A stretch of DNA of 64,000 nucleotides. Origin: Carnegiea gigantea. Lineage: Eukaryota > Streptophyta > Magnoliopsida > Caryophyllales > Cactaceae. Below are positions 12,762-23,792 of the stretch, piece after piece. Under the pieces are notes generated by a model, which made no database searches, was not told the origin of the DNA, and saw only the letters and a list, made by a program, of their open reading frames with translations. A program made the translations under genes and the position numbers. The stretch spans positions 1,091,501 to 1,155,500 of the forward strand of contig JAKOGI010000082.1 of assembly GCA_029747015.1 (NCBI GenBank), written 5' to 3'. Each line of letters opens with the position of its first letter. Position 1 is the stretch's first letter.

Positions 12762-13146
12762 GATACCGTTTGGATCTTAGAAAATTTGGAGGAAAGAAAA
12801 AATTTAGATTTTTTTTCTTGTGTTTGGTTTAGAGAAAATCACAAAGGAAAAAAAATATAGATGAAAGTTAGGTGGAAAAATTGTTAAAAACAAGTGATAA
12901 AATTTTCTCATAAAATTGTGAGTAAAGTTTGAGAAAAATTCCCAACCTCCTCCAACATCACATTGCTTGTATGACATCAACATGATTCAAGTAATTTATC
13001 GACATTCGAGTTTTTCATATAAATTCTTATATTTTTTCCTCAATCTAAACAAGAGAAAAAACTTATTTTCTCCCAATTTTTTTTCCTTCATATTTTTTTC
13101 CTTTAATTTTTATTTCCACCAAATTTTCTAAGAACTAAACGGACTC
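12762..13146 (-). mobile_element. Tourist-like MITE, copy B (inverted)
   Basis: TTA duplications flank it (12759-12761 and 13147-13149). The left end is GATACCGTTTGGATCTTAG and the right end inverted is GAGTCCGTTTAGTTCTTAG, followed on both sides by AAAATTTGG. It is 385 bp, nearly the same length as copy A, and separated from it by only about 160 bp. Confidence 0.8.
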
Positions 13147-13149
13147 TTA

Positions 13150-14159
13150 ATGTAATTTTTGTCCAACCATTGTGAAAGTAACCATTATTATGAAAAAGAT
13201 ATTAGAGAGGAATGTTAGGGAGACCAAATAATATCAACAAAACCTTCTAAAACACTTTTGTAGTGAGTGACGCATAAAGCAATAAATTGAATAATATATT
13301 CTTCCATCCCAACATAATTGCCTCTTTTTTTTTTTGTACAAGTCTCCAATTTAAGTTGCTTTCCTACTACTACTAGGAGCAATTTTCCTGAATTGTACAA
13401 GATTATATAAATAAATATTCGAAGGTCAATAATAATTTGAGGCACCCAATATAAACTCTAATTCATAATTGCTAAACTTTAGATAATGCACAGCAATATA
13501 CGCACATAGCAAATAATTTACCAACGAACTCATAACTCGAGCGAGGCCAAGGTTGCTTCTCACGTGAGGGGACTTTGGGATCAATTCTCTAACATGGAGA
13601 TATAGTTGTGCAACCAATCACGTCTTTAAATCTCGACTTTACTTCAAACTGTTGGTCCTATAAGATACTGCTAAAATAAGGGCCGATAAAAGTGACTACA
13701 CTACTCTATAAAAGAACACAATCGATAATTTACTAATCTCTACAATTTATTTACAAGATTATCATGTGAGTTTTACCATTCATGTTAATCCCATGAAAGG
13801 AAAAATGAGTTTGAGAGGGACATCAACTCTAAAGCACTCATACAATGACAATGATTGAGCCTATTTAATGTGACCTCATTCATTCTCATTCAATCCATGC
13901 AACCCTCACAGCCAATGCCATTAGGAGTATGAAAAACAGAAAAACAGAATTCACACTTGGAAGATTCTCTCCCTCCTAAAATCACATTATTTTCAGCCAT
14001 ACGCGCCCTCCTCTAAATATTTGGCGGGTGAAGCCTCTCCTCAAAACAATTTTCCCTCCAAAACGAGCCGTCTCTCGGTACTGCTGAGCTGGCTTTGCGG
14101 GTTGACTGAATCTTATAATCATAGACCACTTCCAATTTATCTTTTTTCTCCCTCTTTCT
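13150..14159. other. Gene-free AT-rich stretch
   Basis: No coding region, repeat or RNA gene that I can support. Confidence 0.5.
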
Positions 14160-15333
14160 AAAGGTAATTAAGAGCGATCTGATATCCGATTAAATTTTTA
14201 AGAACGAAAATCGAACTCCGTTGAAACCGGATCCTAGAATTTGAAATCGGTTTTGGAATCAATTTAACCAAATTCAAAAATTTGGACCCGGTACTGGACC
14301 CTGCCGGAACCAAGTCTACTTAATAATTATGGATACCAGTTCCCAAGTCAAGTTTTTTCTCCACTAAGAAAATAGAGGTAGGGAGGGATTGAGAAAAGTT
14401 GATGATCTATATCTGAAGCCAAATTCCCAAACGACAAATTATAAGGCTGAATCAAATACGCAGTAGTAGTAAAGAAGGTTCGTGTACTGAGAACCTGACA
14501 AAACTAACCCGAGATCCGAAAGTCAAACTGAGTGGCCTGGACTCATACCCGACTCGACATCCGAAACATGCTAGCCGGAAAGTAAACCTGAATCGGCCAG
14601 AATCGAATCATACCTAACTCGAAATTTCCAACAAATTTGCTTATTTTTGCATGACAAGTTCATTGGACAAAAAACCAATTAACCCAAACTCGACCCGAAT
14701 TGAAGTTTACCTGACCCAAACCGAATCAACCCGAAATGTCACTTGACTTGAAATATGACCTGGCCCACACCCAAATTGAATAACGCATTTGTCAGGTTTA
14801 GACTAAAACTCAAAGCATTAGAAACAATGTTAATCACAATCCCACAAATAAAAATTACAAAACAAAAGAGAAACCAACAAATTATTTAATGCACCTGAAA
14901 TATTGAGAGTGAAAGAGAGGAAACCTGGCAAAATAACATAAAAACAAATACCTAACAAGCAACAAGACTCATGAGAATAAAAATCAAAGTTTGAAAGAAG
15001 AAATTCACGGTGGTTGAGATGCATAAAAAGTAAGTCAGGGGTAATTTGAATGGGTTGAGTTGGGCTAGTTGAGGGTTGAATCTAGGTATAAAAAATATAT
15101 CACTTGAGAAATAAGGAGTTATTTTTTATATTTTTTAATCAAAATTCTTTAAATTTTGATCGGTACTAGGTATAGGGTCCGATTTTGATTCCAAATTTTG
15201 AGGGCTATGTACCGAACTCAGTTATAACCAGGTCCTAATTTTTGGAATCGGTCTAACAAGGTCTAGATCCGTACCATCGATTCCAAATCAGTTATGGTCC
15301 GGAATCGAGTACCTCGTCTTTTGCTCACCCCTA
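14160..15333. mobile_element. hAT-like non-autonomous element
   Basis: The right end, read inverted, is TAGGGGTGAGCAAAAGACGA, a common plant hAT-MITE style terminus. The 8 bases after it, CCCTTTCT, match 7 of 8 with CTCTTTCT at 14152-14159 beside the proposed left end. Both subterminal regions are rich in GGAATCGG/CCGGAACC phrases in inverted orientation. The middle (14490-15100) has many CCCGA/TCGGG phrases and may be a nested second element. The left terminus is weakly preserved. Confidence 0.5.
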
Positions 15334-16616
15334 CCCTTTCTTTTGTTTTCGTGATGCATGTATGACAAAATTTGTATATTCCTTTTTTTTTCTAAATATA
15401 AATAATTAAGATAAGTGTCAAGTGAATCCGTTAACCTAAGTTTAATATTAGCATGTGTGGATCAGCAAATGAGGTACAGTCGAGCTCAGGGCCCATTTGA
15501 TACAAGCAATATATCTCATCGTAGAATTTTAGTTCTTTCCTGCGCTAAATTTGAGAGGTACCAATGCCACTACATATATGAATCCTAAGCCAATTACTCT
15601 ATAATTAAATTATTTGCATGATTATCTTTCTTCTAGTTAAAGTTTTTCTTATATGCATATTTTGTCTCACAAGTTTACTAATTAACTTAAATTCTCGCAA
15701 ATCAGCTATGAGATAAGACAAACAAGACATTTCTACAAATTCCTTCTAGTAACCCTCATGTTTAGCTTCAATCCACAATGGCTAAAATCAAAACTAGCAA
15801 AAACACAACATAAAAATCTCGATAAGAAAGACAGATAAACAAAGCATTGCTACAAGTTACTTCTAACGACCTACATGATGAGCTTAACCCACATTGCTTG
15901 AAATCAAAATTATCAGAAATACAATAGAAAAAAAAAATTGAAAATGATGATTGATGACTAAAGAAATACCAAACAAAATTTGAATAGGGGAGCCAAAACG
16001 ATTGAAGACCAAAAAAATTTGGGAGGGCCAGAAGGTGGAAGGTTTGGCGGGAGGGGTACATGATTAAAAACATTCTAAGAACGAGGGCAAATAAGTAATT
16101 TCAAGAAACCAAGGGGTCTAGGGTTTTGTCTGGTGTCTCAATCGCAGTTGCAAATTTCAATATCATTCAAATCCGCCCCCCTCTTTTTTTTCTCTCTCTT
16201 TTTTTTTTTTTCTCCTCTCTCTCTCAAATTTTCCAATCGACTGCGGATAACTCTCTCTGTCGGTCTTTTTCTCTCTCTTCTCGTTTCCCCATATATTTTG
16301 CAGGTCGGTCTATTTTTCTCCCACCTCCCGAAATTTCCCTCAGTTTCTCTCCCTCCTCTTTCCTCTCTCCTCCATGGATCTCCTCTTCTTTCTCTCTCCT
16401 CTCTTGCTTTCTTTCCCGCCCTCATCAATCTGACTCAATCTCACTCTCACACTGTTTTCTCCATCTGATCTCACAAACAGGGTACTGATCAGTGATTAGG
16501 GTTTTTCGATTCTGTCTTGGTCACTCATCATCTGATCACTCTAAGCACTACCCGGTTTCTCTTTAACCGCTAATTTATCTGGGTTTTCTCCAGATCTTCG
16601 AAAGAGTGAGTAAAAA
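15334..16616. other. Upstream region and leader of the GATA gene
   Basis: A degenerate two-copy direct repeat lies at 15716-15936. From about 16170 to 16500 the plus strand is very CT-rich (TTTCTCTCTC, CTCCTCTTTCC), which I read as the transcribed 5' leader. Several short reading frames there are low-complexity and not credible proteins. Confidence 0.5.
15716..15936. repeat. Degenerate tandem duplication, ~115-bp unit
   Basis: Both copies contain, in order, GACA(A/G)A, a CTACAA(A/G)TT(C/A)CTTCTA phrase, a CATG-n-TTAGCTT/GAGCTTAA phrase, CCACA(A/T)(T/G)G, AAATCAAAA and AGCAAAAACACAA/ATCAGAAATACAA. Divergence is roughly a quarter of positions. Confidence 0.6.
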
Positions 16617-17270
16617 ATGTTGGATCCAAACAACAAAGTGAGTTGATCACTCCCCTGTTTTTATCACTTCACTTTTTGGGTTTTAGTGATAGAACTGATC
16701 TGATAGCTTTTGTACTTGTTTTGATCAATTGATGCAGAGATCAATCACTGAGGAGATTAATAACAGATACCCAGAAAGGACTTCTTCAGAAGAGAGCCAA
16801 GCTGGTGAGATCAAACGTTGTGCTGATTGCGGCACCTCTAAGACCCCTCTTTGGCGAGGGGGCCCTGCTGGCCCTAAGGTACAAATTTGTCTCTTTCTCT
16901 CTGTGTATTATGGCCGTTGGATTTGTGACGATGATTGATCTGATGGGTGGTCTGTGGCTGTGATCTGCAGTCACTGTGCAATGCATGTGGGATCAGAAGC
17001 AGGAAGAAGAGAAGGGCAATTTTGGGACTAAAGTCTGAAGAGAAAAAACCAAAGAAAAGCAGTAACAGCAGTGGCAGTACTTGCAGTAGTAGCAGTACAA
17101 CAGCTAGCAATAATAAAATGGGGAGCCCACTTCATCAACGGCTGATAGCAATCGGTAGAGAGGTGATGATGCAAAGATCAACGGTGGATAGGCAACGAAG
17201 GAAGTTGGGAGAAGAAGAACAAGCTGCTGTGCTCTTGATGGCCCTCTCTTATGGCTCTGTTTATGCTTAG
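16617..17270 (+). CDS. B-class LLM-domain GATA transcription factor
   Basis: Three exons: 16617-16637, 16738-16878 and 16971-17270, with GT-AG introns of 100 and 92 bp, giving 153 residues. The single zinc finger spans residues 35-60 with the plant GATA spacing C-x2-C-x18-C-x2-C (Cys35, 38, 57, 60), followed by a basic RSRKKRR tail. The second intron splits the finger just before SLCNAC. A Ser-rich linker follows, then a C-terminal LLMALSYGSVYA, the LLM motif of the GATA15/16/17/23 and GNC/GNL group. The short length and lack of an N-terminal HAN domain place it with GATA15/16-like members. Known relatives regulate greening, cytokinin-related development and flowering in the nucleus. ATG 16617 gives a seven-residue first exon; the next in-frame ATG lies inside exon 3, so no alternative start is sensible. 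Confidence 0.9.
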
Positions 17271-17825
17271 AGAGAAGAGAAGAGAAGAGAATAGGGTTTG
17301 TGTGACCGTGAGAAATTTTGATTTTAGGGTTTTTTTGGTTCTAATTTAAGATAGCTATGAGTAGTTGATTAGGTAGTTATTGTGTGTTAATTAGTAAGAA
17401 TTTTAAGCAAGTGCCCTAAAAAGTGTACCTTCTCAAGAATCAAACAAAAAGAGAAAATGAGTGGCCCTTTTTTGATAAAAGCTTATTCAAGCTTTATTAT
17501 GGTGGAAACACGGAGAGCAAATTCTGTGTCTTGAGTGATCAATTTTTATTTGTATCCAATATTGTGGTGCTTTTTGGTGGAAAAATAATGATCTCTTGAG
17601 TTATTTATTTGTCTATTTTTAAAATTTCTTTGGGCATGATGTTATGAGAAGGAATAATAAATTCTAATTCTTATGTAATGGTCTATTGATCTATTAATAA
17701 ATATTTAGTGAGTTATGCTTTGTTATTTGTTCATCAAACACCTTTTTTGGTGGGGTTTTTGAGTTTTTATTTTACTGGAGTCTTTTTCGTTTATAAGCCT
17801 GGAATTTGATTCTTTATTTAAGAAA
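17271..17825. other. 3' UTR and flank of the GATA gene
   Basis: An AT-rich trailer begins with GAGAAGAGAAGAGAAGAG. No second gene. Confidence 0.5.
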
Positions 17826-17878
17826 AATAAGTATTAAATTACTGGAACTAATTTGTTTTGAGATTAACCTAATGTTGT

Positions 17879-18240
17879 AAATTACTAGAATTAATTTGTT
17901 TTGAGATTAATCTAACATCTTTAATGTGATTATAAATGTATAATAAAGCGAATTGTTGAAAAATCAACTAAATTTTCATGAGGACAAAGAAAAAGGGCAG
18001 CCCGGTGCATAAGTATTTCGCGTTCACGCAGGGATCGGGGAAGGGCCCCATTTAAAGGGGTGTATTGTAGGCAGCCTAATCCGATTTTGTCATTGGCTGA
18101 TTCCAAAGTTGAAACCAAATAAGTATTAAATTAATGGAAGCAATTTATTTTGATATTAATCTAACATCTTTAATGTGAGTGTAAATGTACAACAGCGTGA
18201 ATTGTTGAAAAATCAACTAAGTTTTCATGCGGACAAAGAA
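17879..18240. repeat. 113-bp direct repeat flanking a SINE
   Basis: Copy 1 is 17879-17990 and copy 2 is 18128-18240. They share ATTAATCTAACATCTTTAAT, GAATTGTTGAAAAATCAACT and TTTTCATG-n-GGACAAAGAA in the same order, about 85% identical by eye. Part of copy 1 is itself preceded by a shorter partial copy from 17828. Confidence 0.8.
17991..18118 (-). mobile_element. Au-type SINE, 5' truncated
   Basis: Read on the plus strand it has the reverse complement of the well-known Au SINE 3' half: GGCAGCCCGGTGCA, CGTTCACGCAGGGATCGGGG, AAGGGCC, TGTATTGTAGGCAGCC. The match fades before the box A/B region, so the 5' end is missing. A second, shorter fragment of the same family lies at 56994-57057. Confidence 0.75.
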
Positions 18241-19138
18241 TCTAAGTTGGTTAATATACGAATGCTTATGTATCCAACAAGAATCAAACATTCCAATAAA
18301 GTTTTTCGTCGAGGCAGGGTTTGATTTCTTGATTGTAAATGTATAATTATTGGATGGAATTGACTAATGACATACACATGGGTGATTAATTAAGAAAAAA
18401 ATGCCAAGAGTTTTTGCGGCGCAGTAGCAAACATATACTAGATTGGTTTGTTGATTGCATACGAATAAGATTAGGGTGGAAAGTAAATTAATAGTATCCA
18501 CATGTGTACGTAAAAAATCTTTGAGCTGTCCCTATTAAAAAAAAATCTTTCCCAAAGCCCAGAAAGAAATATCCCCCGATTTTTAGGAGCATTTTCAATT
18601 GTGAGCCAATTTTTTCACTCATTAATAGAGGTCTACCTCTGTCACATCAACTTGTAAAACCAACTTTTTGGCTTATAATCCTCCTTTGCTCTCCAATGCA
18701 AGACTAACACACCAAAAATAATACCTATGGACCTCACACTTAACCATATGTAATTAGTTTAGTATTTATGTTTTGGTTTGTTACTTGACTTTATTATTTT
18801 TGTGAAAAATAATTTGTACATAATAATTACAAGAATTTGATAATAAAAAATAAAAAAAGATACATTGATTAACATTCGACTTAAAAAAATTACAACAATT
18901 CTTCATTTAAAAAAAGTTACAATACGAGGATCAATTAAAAAAAATTACAATGTGAAAATTTCGACATTTTAGCTAGGTATATATAGATGTGAAGATTAAA
19001 AAAAAGACAAAATCATTTCTCGCCAATGGCTAGAAAATCATAAATCATCCGGTTAAATTTAAAGCTCAATGGTAATATTGTCAGATTTTTCCTTTTTTTA
19101 AAAATCTTCAATAGTCAAATACAAAAAAAAGGAAGTCA
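18241..19138. other. Gene-free stretch with a MITE-like end
   Basis: At 18585-18605, TTAGGAGCATTTTCAATTG resembles a PIF/Harbinger terminus, and the following CCAATTTTTTCACTCA...CTCCAATGCAAGACTAACA parallels the interior of the MITE at 11040. I found no matching right end. Confidence 0.4.
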
Positions 19139-19380
19139 AACGCTGAAAACGGCATCGTTTCTCGGACGGGAGCCTTCCCGAGCGCCTTGTCCCTCGCGAT
19201 CGGCTCCCGAGCCGAGAAGCACACCGCTCCTGATGTGCTCCCTCGAGCCACAATCGCCTTGCTCGCCGCGCCATCCAACCCTGCAAGGAGACCACTAGAC
19301 GGACTCTTAACGCCTTCATCCTGGGTTCTCACTTGATTGTGTCTTCCAGTCATTTGACAGTTCACTTCGATCCCTACCAC
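19139..19380. other. GC-rich island, origin unknown
   Basis: About 240 bases are much richer in G+C than the surroundings, with CG-dense phrases (TCGGACGGGAGCC, CTCGCGATCGGCTCCCGAGC). Two overlapping minus-strand frames are open through it but I recognise no protein family. It may be a captured gene fragment or a regulatory island. Confidence 0.35.
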
Positions 19381-22300
19381 AATTACTTTCCCGTGTTTTT
19401 TTGATGGGGTTTTTGAATAAAAAAAGGAACATCTAAGATCCGGTTTCTTTTTTGAACAAAATATTTTCGTAATTCATACATAAGTTCTCTTAGTAAGTTA
19501 TTGAATTCGAAAAAGTCGTATAAGTATTGCATATGAACGACTCTTCCATGGATGATGTTAAGGAGTCGGCTCATTGCTCTACCTCAACTTTTATTGAGGT
19601 GAGAAGTCAATTTCTGTTAAGAATTCTAGTGCCAAAAATTGCAAACCAAGTAACATAGTTGTTTCCATTTATTTGTATTATGGCAATTATATTGAGTTTT
19701 GCCGATTAAATAATTGAAGAAAAATGTAATTCATACTTAAGTGTTGATTGAGGCAATGTGCTACCATTTTTATTGGCCGACAAAGGGACAGATCTGGATC
19801 CAATCCATTCAGATATGGGCTTGAATTGAGAAAAGGGGTCTTCCAAACCATAAGTAAGTGGATTTGGGCCAGACCTAAGCCCATGGATCACCAATCTCTT
19901 CAAGTGGGTTGGGCGTCTCCTTTTTAGGTTTGTGGCCCAGAAAGAAATCTAGGCTGCCCAATAGCAAATTAGAGTTCGATTTTGCAATCAAATCGGTGAA
20001 CTGACATTGGGCCCTTTTTTTAGCTCATGGTATACTTTGTGACCTTGTTTTCTTCAACTTATCACAAGTATTTACAATCCACGTTCAATACTTATCAGCA
20101 CTCAAGTATACATTCTAATTATAACTATAGCACTAATCATCATTCATCAATACCGATTAACATTTACCGGCATCAATCAGCATTGATCAATAATAAATTA
20201 CGTATGATAAATTGAAAATAACAGACCCTACATCAAAAGAGTAAGGTATGATCCAAGCTCTCATTCAATTTGGAGCTTGGGCTCAAGCCTTTCTCTGATG
20301 ATTATAACCAACATTGTTTTTTTTTTTTGGTTTTTTTTTTTGGGGTGTAAAAAAGGGTCCAAAAGTTGATTTAGGGAGATTTAAACTCAATTCTCTAATA
20401 ATGAACTCAGAGAGAGATTACCAAATAAGTTAACTAGCACCCATCTGCATCTCGTCAGTAATAGTTACTTAGGTTATCCTTATTTAGGTCATAATCCTAA
20501 TGATTATTATAGCCAAAAGTTCACACCCTTATATTAATTTTCTGTTAAGTAATTTGAGTAGCAGAACGTTAATCTGACAGCAATCTAAAGTAGCCGCCTC
20601 TTCCTTTTTTCTTTTTTTTTTTTGTTGTTGTTGGGAGTGAAGAAATACGTTTAGGTCAATTTAGATGAAACATAAACTTAAATTTTTAGAAAGGTTATAT
20701 TCCTAAAAATGTCATGCATTAAGTTAACTAATACCCAAATAATATCTGGAATTAATACAGCTGAATGGTAAATAAATCAGTTATGTTATAATAAGTTTCA
20801 AGGTGTACAATCTTCACCAATTAAAAGTCATCACGAACGAAAACCATAATTCTAATATATTATAAATCATAATTAAGCTCAATTTACCAAATAAAAGGTA
20901 AGTCCATTTTGATCAGATTGTGCAATGTAACTAAGAAGGCAGGTAATTTAAACAACTCAATCAATTCATTTTTTTGAAAAAAAATAATTCCAACGTGGAG
21001 AGACGAAAGGGGAAGGAAAATGCGGTAAAAAAACAAAAAATACAATAGTAATTTGTAGCAATTGATGAGTGTGCACCAAACACGTGAAGTGCCTAAGTCA
21101 ACTTTTTCTTCACCCAGTAATGATGAAGAAGAGAAAGAGGACAGAGACACAATAATGCGAGCAAACGAAGCATGTGGTCATGGCCATTTAAGAATCATTT
21201 GCCGGATCATAAAAGGCATCACTGACAATGTGTACTGTCAGAACTACCACCAATGTCAATAGAAGCTGATAAAGTTCAGTATTCGTGGTAATAATGTAGT
21301 ACTATTGCAAACCTTTCCATGTCCACACATTTTATGACTAAAGACTTATTTTATTTTATGATAAGATATAGTTGTAAACTGTAAGAAAATAAAAGAACTT
21401 ATAAGAAGTCTTACTCTATAAACACATCAAATTCATGTCTCTCTTAATAACTTCAGATCGAGTTATCATACCGGATCAGAATTTTCCATCTCTAATCTGT
21501 CATTTATCCTACCCCTTCACAATGTATAAACACAATTGAGCCCGCTATGAAACCAGCAACTTGGACTTAACGATATCATGATTCATAATGAGAATGATAC
21601 AAACACAGAGTAGGCCCGGCCTCTTTTGTTCACATTGTGGAAGGAATCAAAAGGAACCTACTTCAGCTTCCACTCTCCATCTCACATGAAAAACACCACA
21701 ATTTTGTGCATATGACATTACCCTTATCACCACTTTCCACAAAATATACAAAGGTATATACTTAGAGTAAAAAGAGAAAAAAAAAAGAAACCACTTTACT
21801 TTCCCTTTTTTTTTAATAACAATGACAACGATAATGCATACTGTGAATTTTGATCTCTTTCACACGGTTTAAAATTTAGGTACAATTGTGTAAGCAGTCT
21901 TACTCTTATGACGAAAGCAATCTAACAAACAAAGAAACCTTTTTCTTTCATGCGTATGTTTTTTTTTTTTTGGGTATATTAATTATCTTGAAACTCTGGC
22001 TTAACAATATGCATTTTCTCTCCACATCTCTACCGCAGTAAGTTGTGGTAATGGTCTTGAAGGAAGTCAGATAGATAATTTTAAGTCTTCGATTAGCCTA
22101 AATGAATGCATTTATAGATGGTACAACAACTGCCACATGGTAATTAACTCAAAGAATTATCACATGTAATGATGCGGGTTTTAAAGAGATTTATCAGTTT
22201 CGCTTGGTGTCTTGTTATCATGCCCGCTCCATCTCGTAATTTCTGTCTTACTTGCGTATAATATAGGTTTTTAAGAGAACATTATTTAATATTGTGTTCT

Positions 22301-22500
22301 CTGTCATTTTTAGAAGAGAGAGAAAATTCTCAGTACTAATAACAATTAAAAAGATACTTTAATTAAATTAAGAGACCAAACTTACCACAAGCGGAATGGC
22401 TAAAAATTATCATATACAATTATAAATTACACAATGAATAATTTAATTTAAATACTGTCAAATAATTTAATTTAAAACAATTAATACATAATTCAACTTC
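19381..22500. other. Gene-free AT-rich stretch
   Basis: Poly-T tracts occur near 20318, 20608, 21781 and 21960. A tRNA-like segment on the minus strand at 20340-20445 (box-B-like GAGTTTAAATCTCC) with an adjoining T/G tract suggests a SINE remnant. The frame at 21062-21262 has no family resemblance I recognise. Confidence 0.4.
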
Positions 22501-22707
22501 GGCCCTATTTGTATTAGCTGTTAGGTATTAGCTTTTTGAATTAGCTGTTTGAATTAGCGGTTTAAATTAGCCGTTTGTAGAAAAACTGTTTAGTGAAATT
22601 AGCTATTTCTAATAAAGTTGTTAGACAAAAAGTTAATTCTCTAAAAAATTCTTCCAAAAAACTTTTTAAAAAATACTTTTTAAAAAAATATTTATCAAAT
22701 ACCCTTT
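22501..22707 (+). mobile_element. AGCTGTT-type MITE, second copy
   Basis: It shares GTATTAGCTGTT, TGAATTAGCTGTTTGAATTAGC, GAAAAACTGTTTAGTGAAATTAG and ATAAAGTTGTTAGACAAAAAG with the element at 476-785, but its 3' half is shorter and more A-rich. Confidence 0.55.
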
Positions 22708-23171
22708 ATGTTCTTCTCACGAATTGTGGTATACATTGATAGATTTTAGTTGGTTAAATATGGAGGATTGATGTTCCCAATGAATAACAGAAAATACGCC
22801 GCAGCATGGCGAGTTTCGTTCCTTCAGTCAATAATTGGGAGAGTCAGCTATTTAATATGCTCAATGCTCTGCTCAGATATTACCAGATCTTTCTGGACTC
22901 ATCCAGATCCTTCTGTCACCTTCTATATTTGTCCCAAATCCTGCAATGCCACTCCAGTACCATGCAGTGTAGTTCACAAGAGTGGATGTCAAATTCACCA
23001 GAGAGTGATTCTTCAATTAATTTGTTGACAATTACGAGTACATGCTACATTATTCTTCAATGATTATGTCTTTTCATTCAAAATTGAAATACCACGCTGA
23101 CCGTTGCATTAAAGGAGCGCATTTTAGTCCTAGCAACTCCACTTCGTCGCCAATAAAAGCATGCAAAAAAG
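22708..23171. other. Less AT-rich segment between inverted MITE copies
   Basis: A frame from ATG 22806 runs 85 codons, and another overlaps it. Composition is more gene-like than the surroundings but I recognise no domain. It could be a captured gene fragment. Confidence 0.25.
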
Positions 23172-23425
23172 GTTATGAGGCGTTTGATAAAGAGCTTTTT
23201 GAAGAGTTTTTCGATCAAATAGAACTTTTTTTACCAAAATGAGCTCTTTGATTAAGTAAAAAAAACTAATTTGGATGTTTGGTGAGAAAATTTTTTAGAG
23301 GAGTTTTTTGGCTTCAAAAATCCACTTTGAAAAAATCTAATTTCATGAGCTTTTTAGAGAATTAGTTTTTTGTCTCATAATTTTACCAAAAATAACTAAT
23401 TTTATCAAATAGCCAATAGCTGCTT
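23172..23425 (-). mobile_element. AGCTGTT-type MITE, third copy, inverted
   Basis: It is the reverse complement of the family at 476-785: GAGCTTTTTGAAGAGTTTTT, CAAAATGAGCTCTTTG, AATTTCATGAGCTTTTTAGAG, TTTTGTCTCATAATTTTACC, ending ATCAAATAGCCAATAGCTG. Confidence 0.55.
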
Positions 23426-23433
23426 GTCATATT

Positions 23434-23573
23434 TTGGAGTCGAACTACTGTTGGCCTAATAAGAGTTAAAGTTCACATATCACATATTTTTTTTCTATTC
23501 ACAAAACTTGAACCCGAGACCTTACTTAAATAGAATAAGTATCAAACCACTTGAAACAAACCGTGTTGATAAT
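23434..23573 (-). mobile_element. tRNA-like SINE, family A
   Basis: This is one of four related loci (others 29668-29835, 34043-34203, 43613-43790). Shared blocks in order on the plus strand are GGAGTCGAACTA(C/T)TGTT(G/A)GC, a CCCATCACA-like region, ACTTGAACCCGAGACCTT (box B inverted) and GTATCAAACCACTTGAA (box A inverted). No poly-T is preserved at the 3' side of this copy. Confidence 0.6.
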
Positions 23574-23771
23574 TAGTGATTGTTCGTGCTAATAAATATT
23601 GATGAATGTCATTCAATAGTAATTAATACTAATCAGTATTAAATATAACTAAAAATATAAATAAAATTATAACTAAAAAATATGAATAAATTGAAAAGAA
23701 TATGTCAACAATTAATTTTTTAATTCCTTAACATAGAAATTAATCACAGCAGCAAACACAAACTAAATATG

Positions 23772-23792
23772 CCCCCCCCCCCCCCCCCCCCC
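23772..23792. repeat. C homopolymer
   Basis: An uninterrupted run of about 21 C, followed by AACCAAACACCCC. Confidence 0.95.

Noticed and set aside
16126..16488. Two open frames before the GATA start
   Set aside because: CT-rich leader sequence giving only Ser/Leu/Phe strings; no domain.
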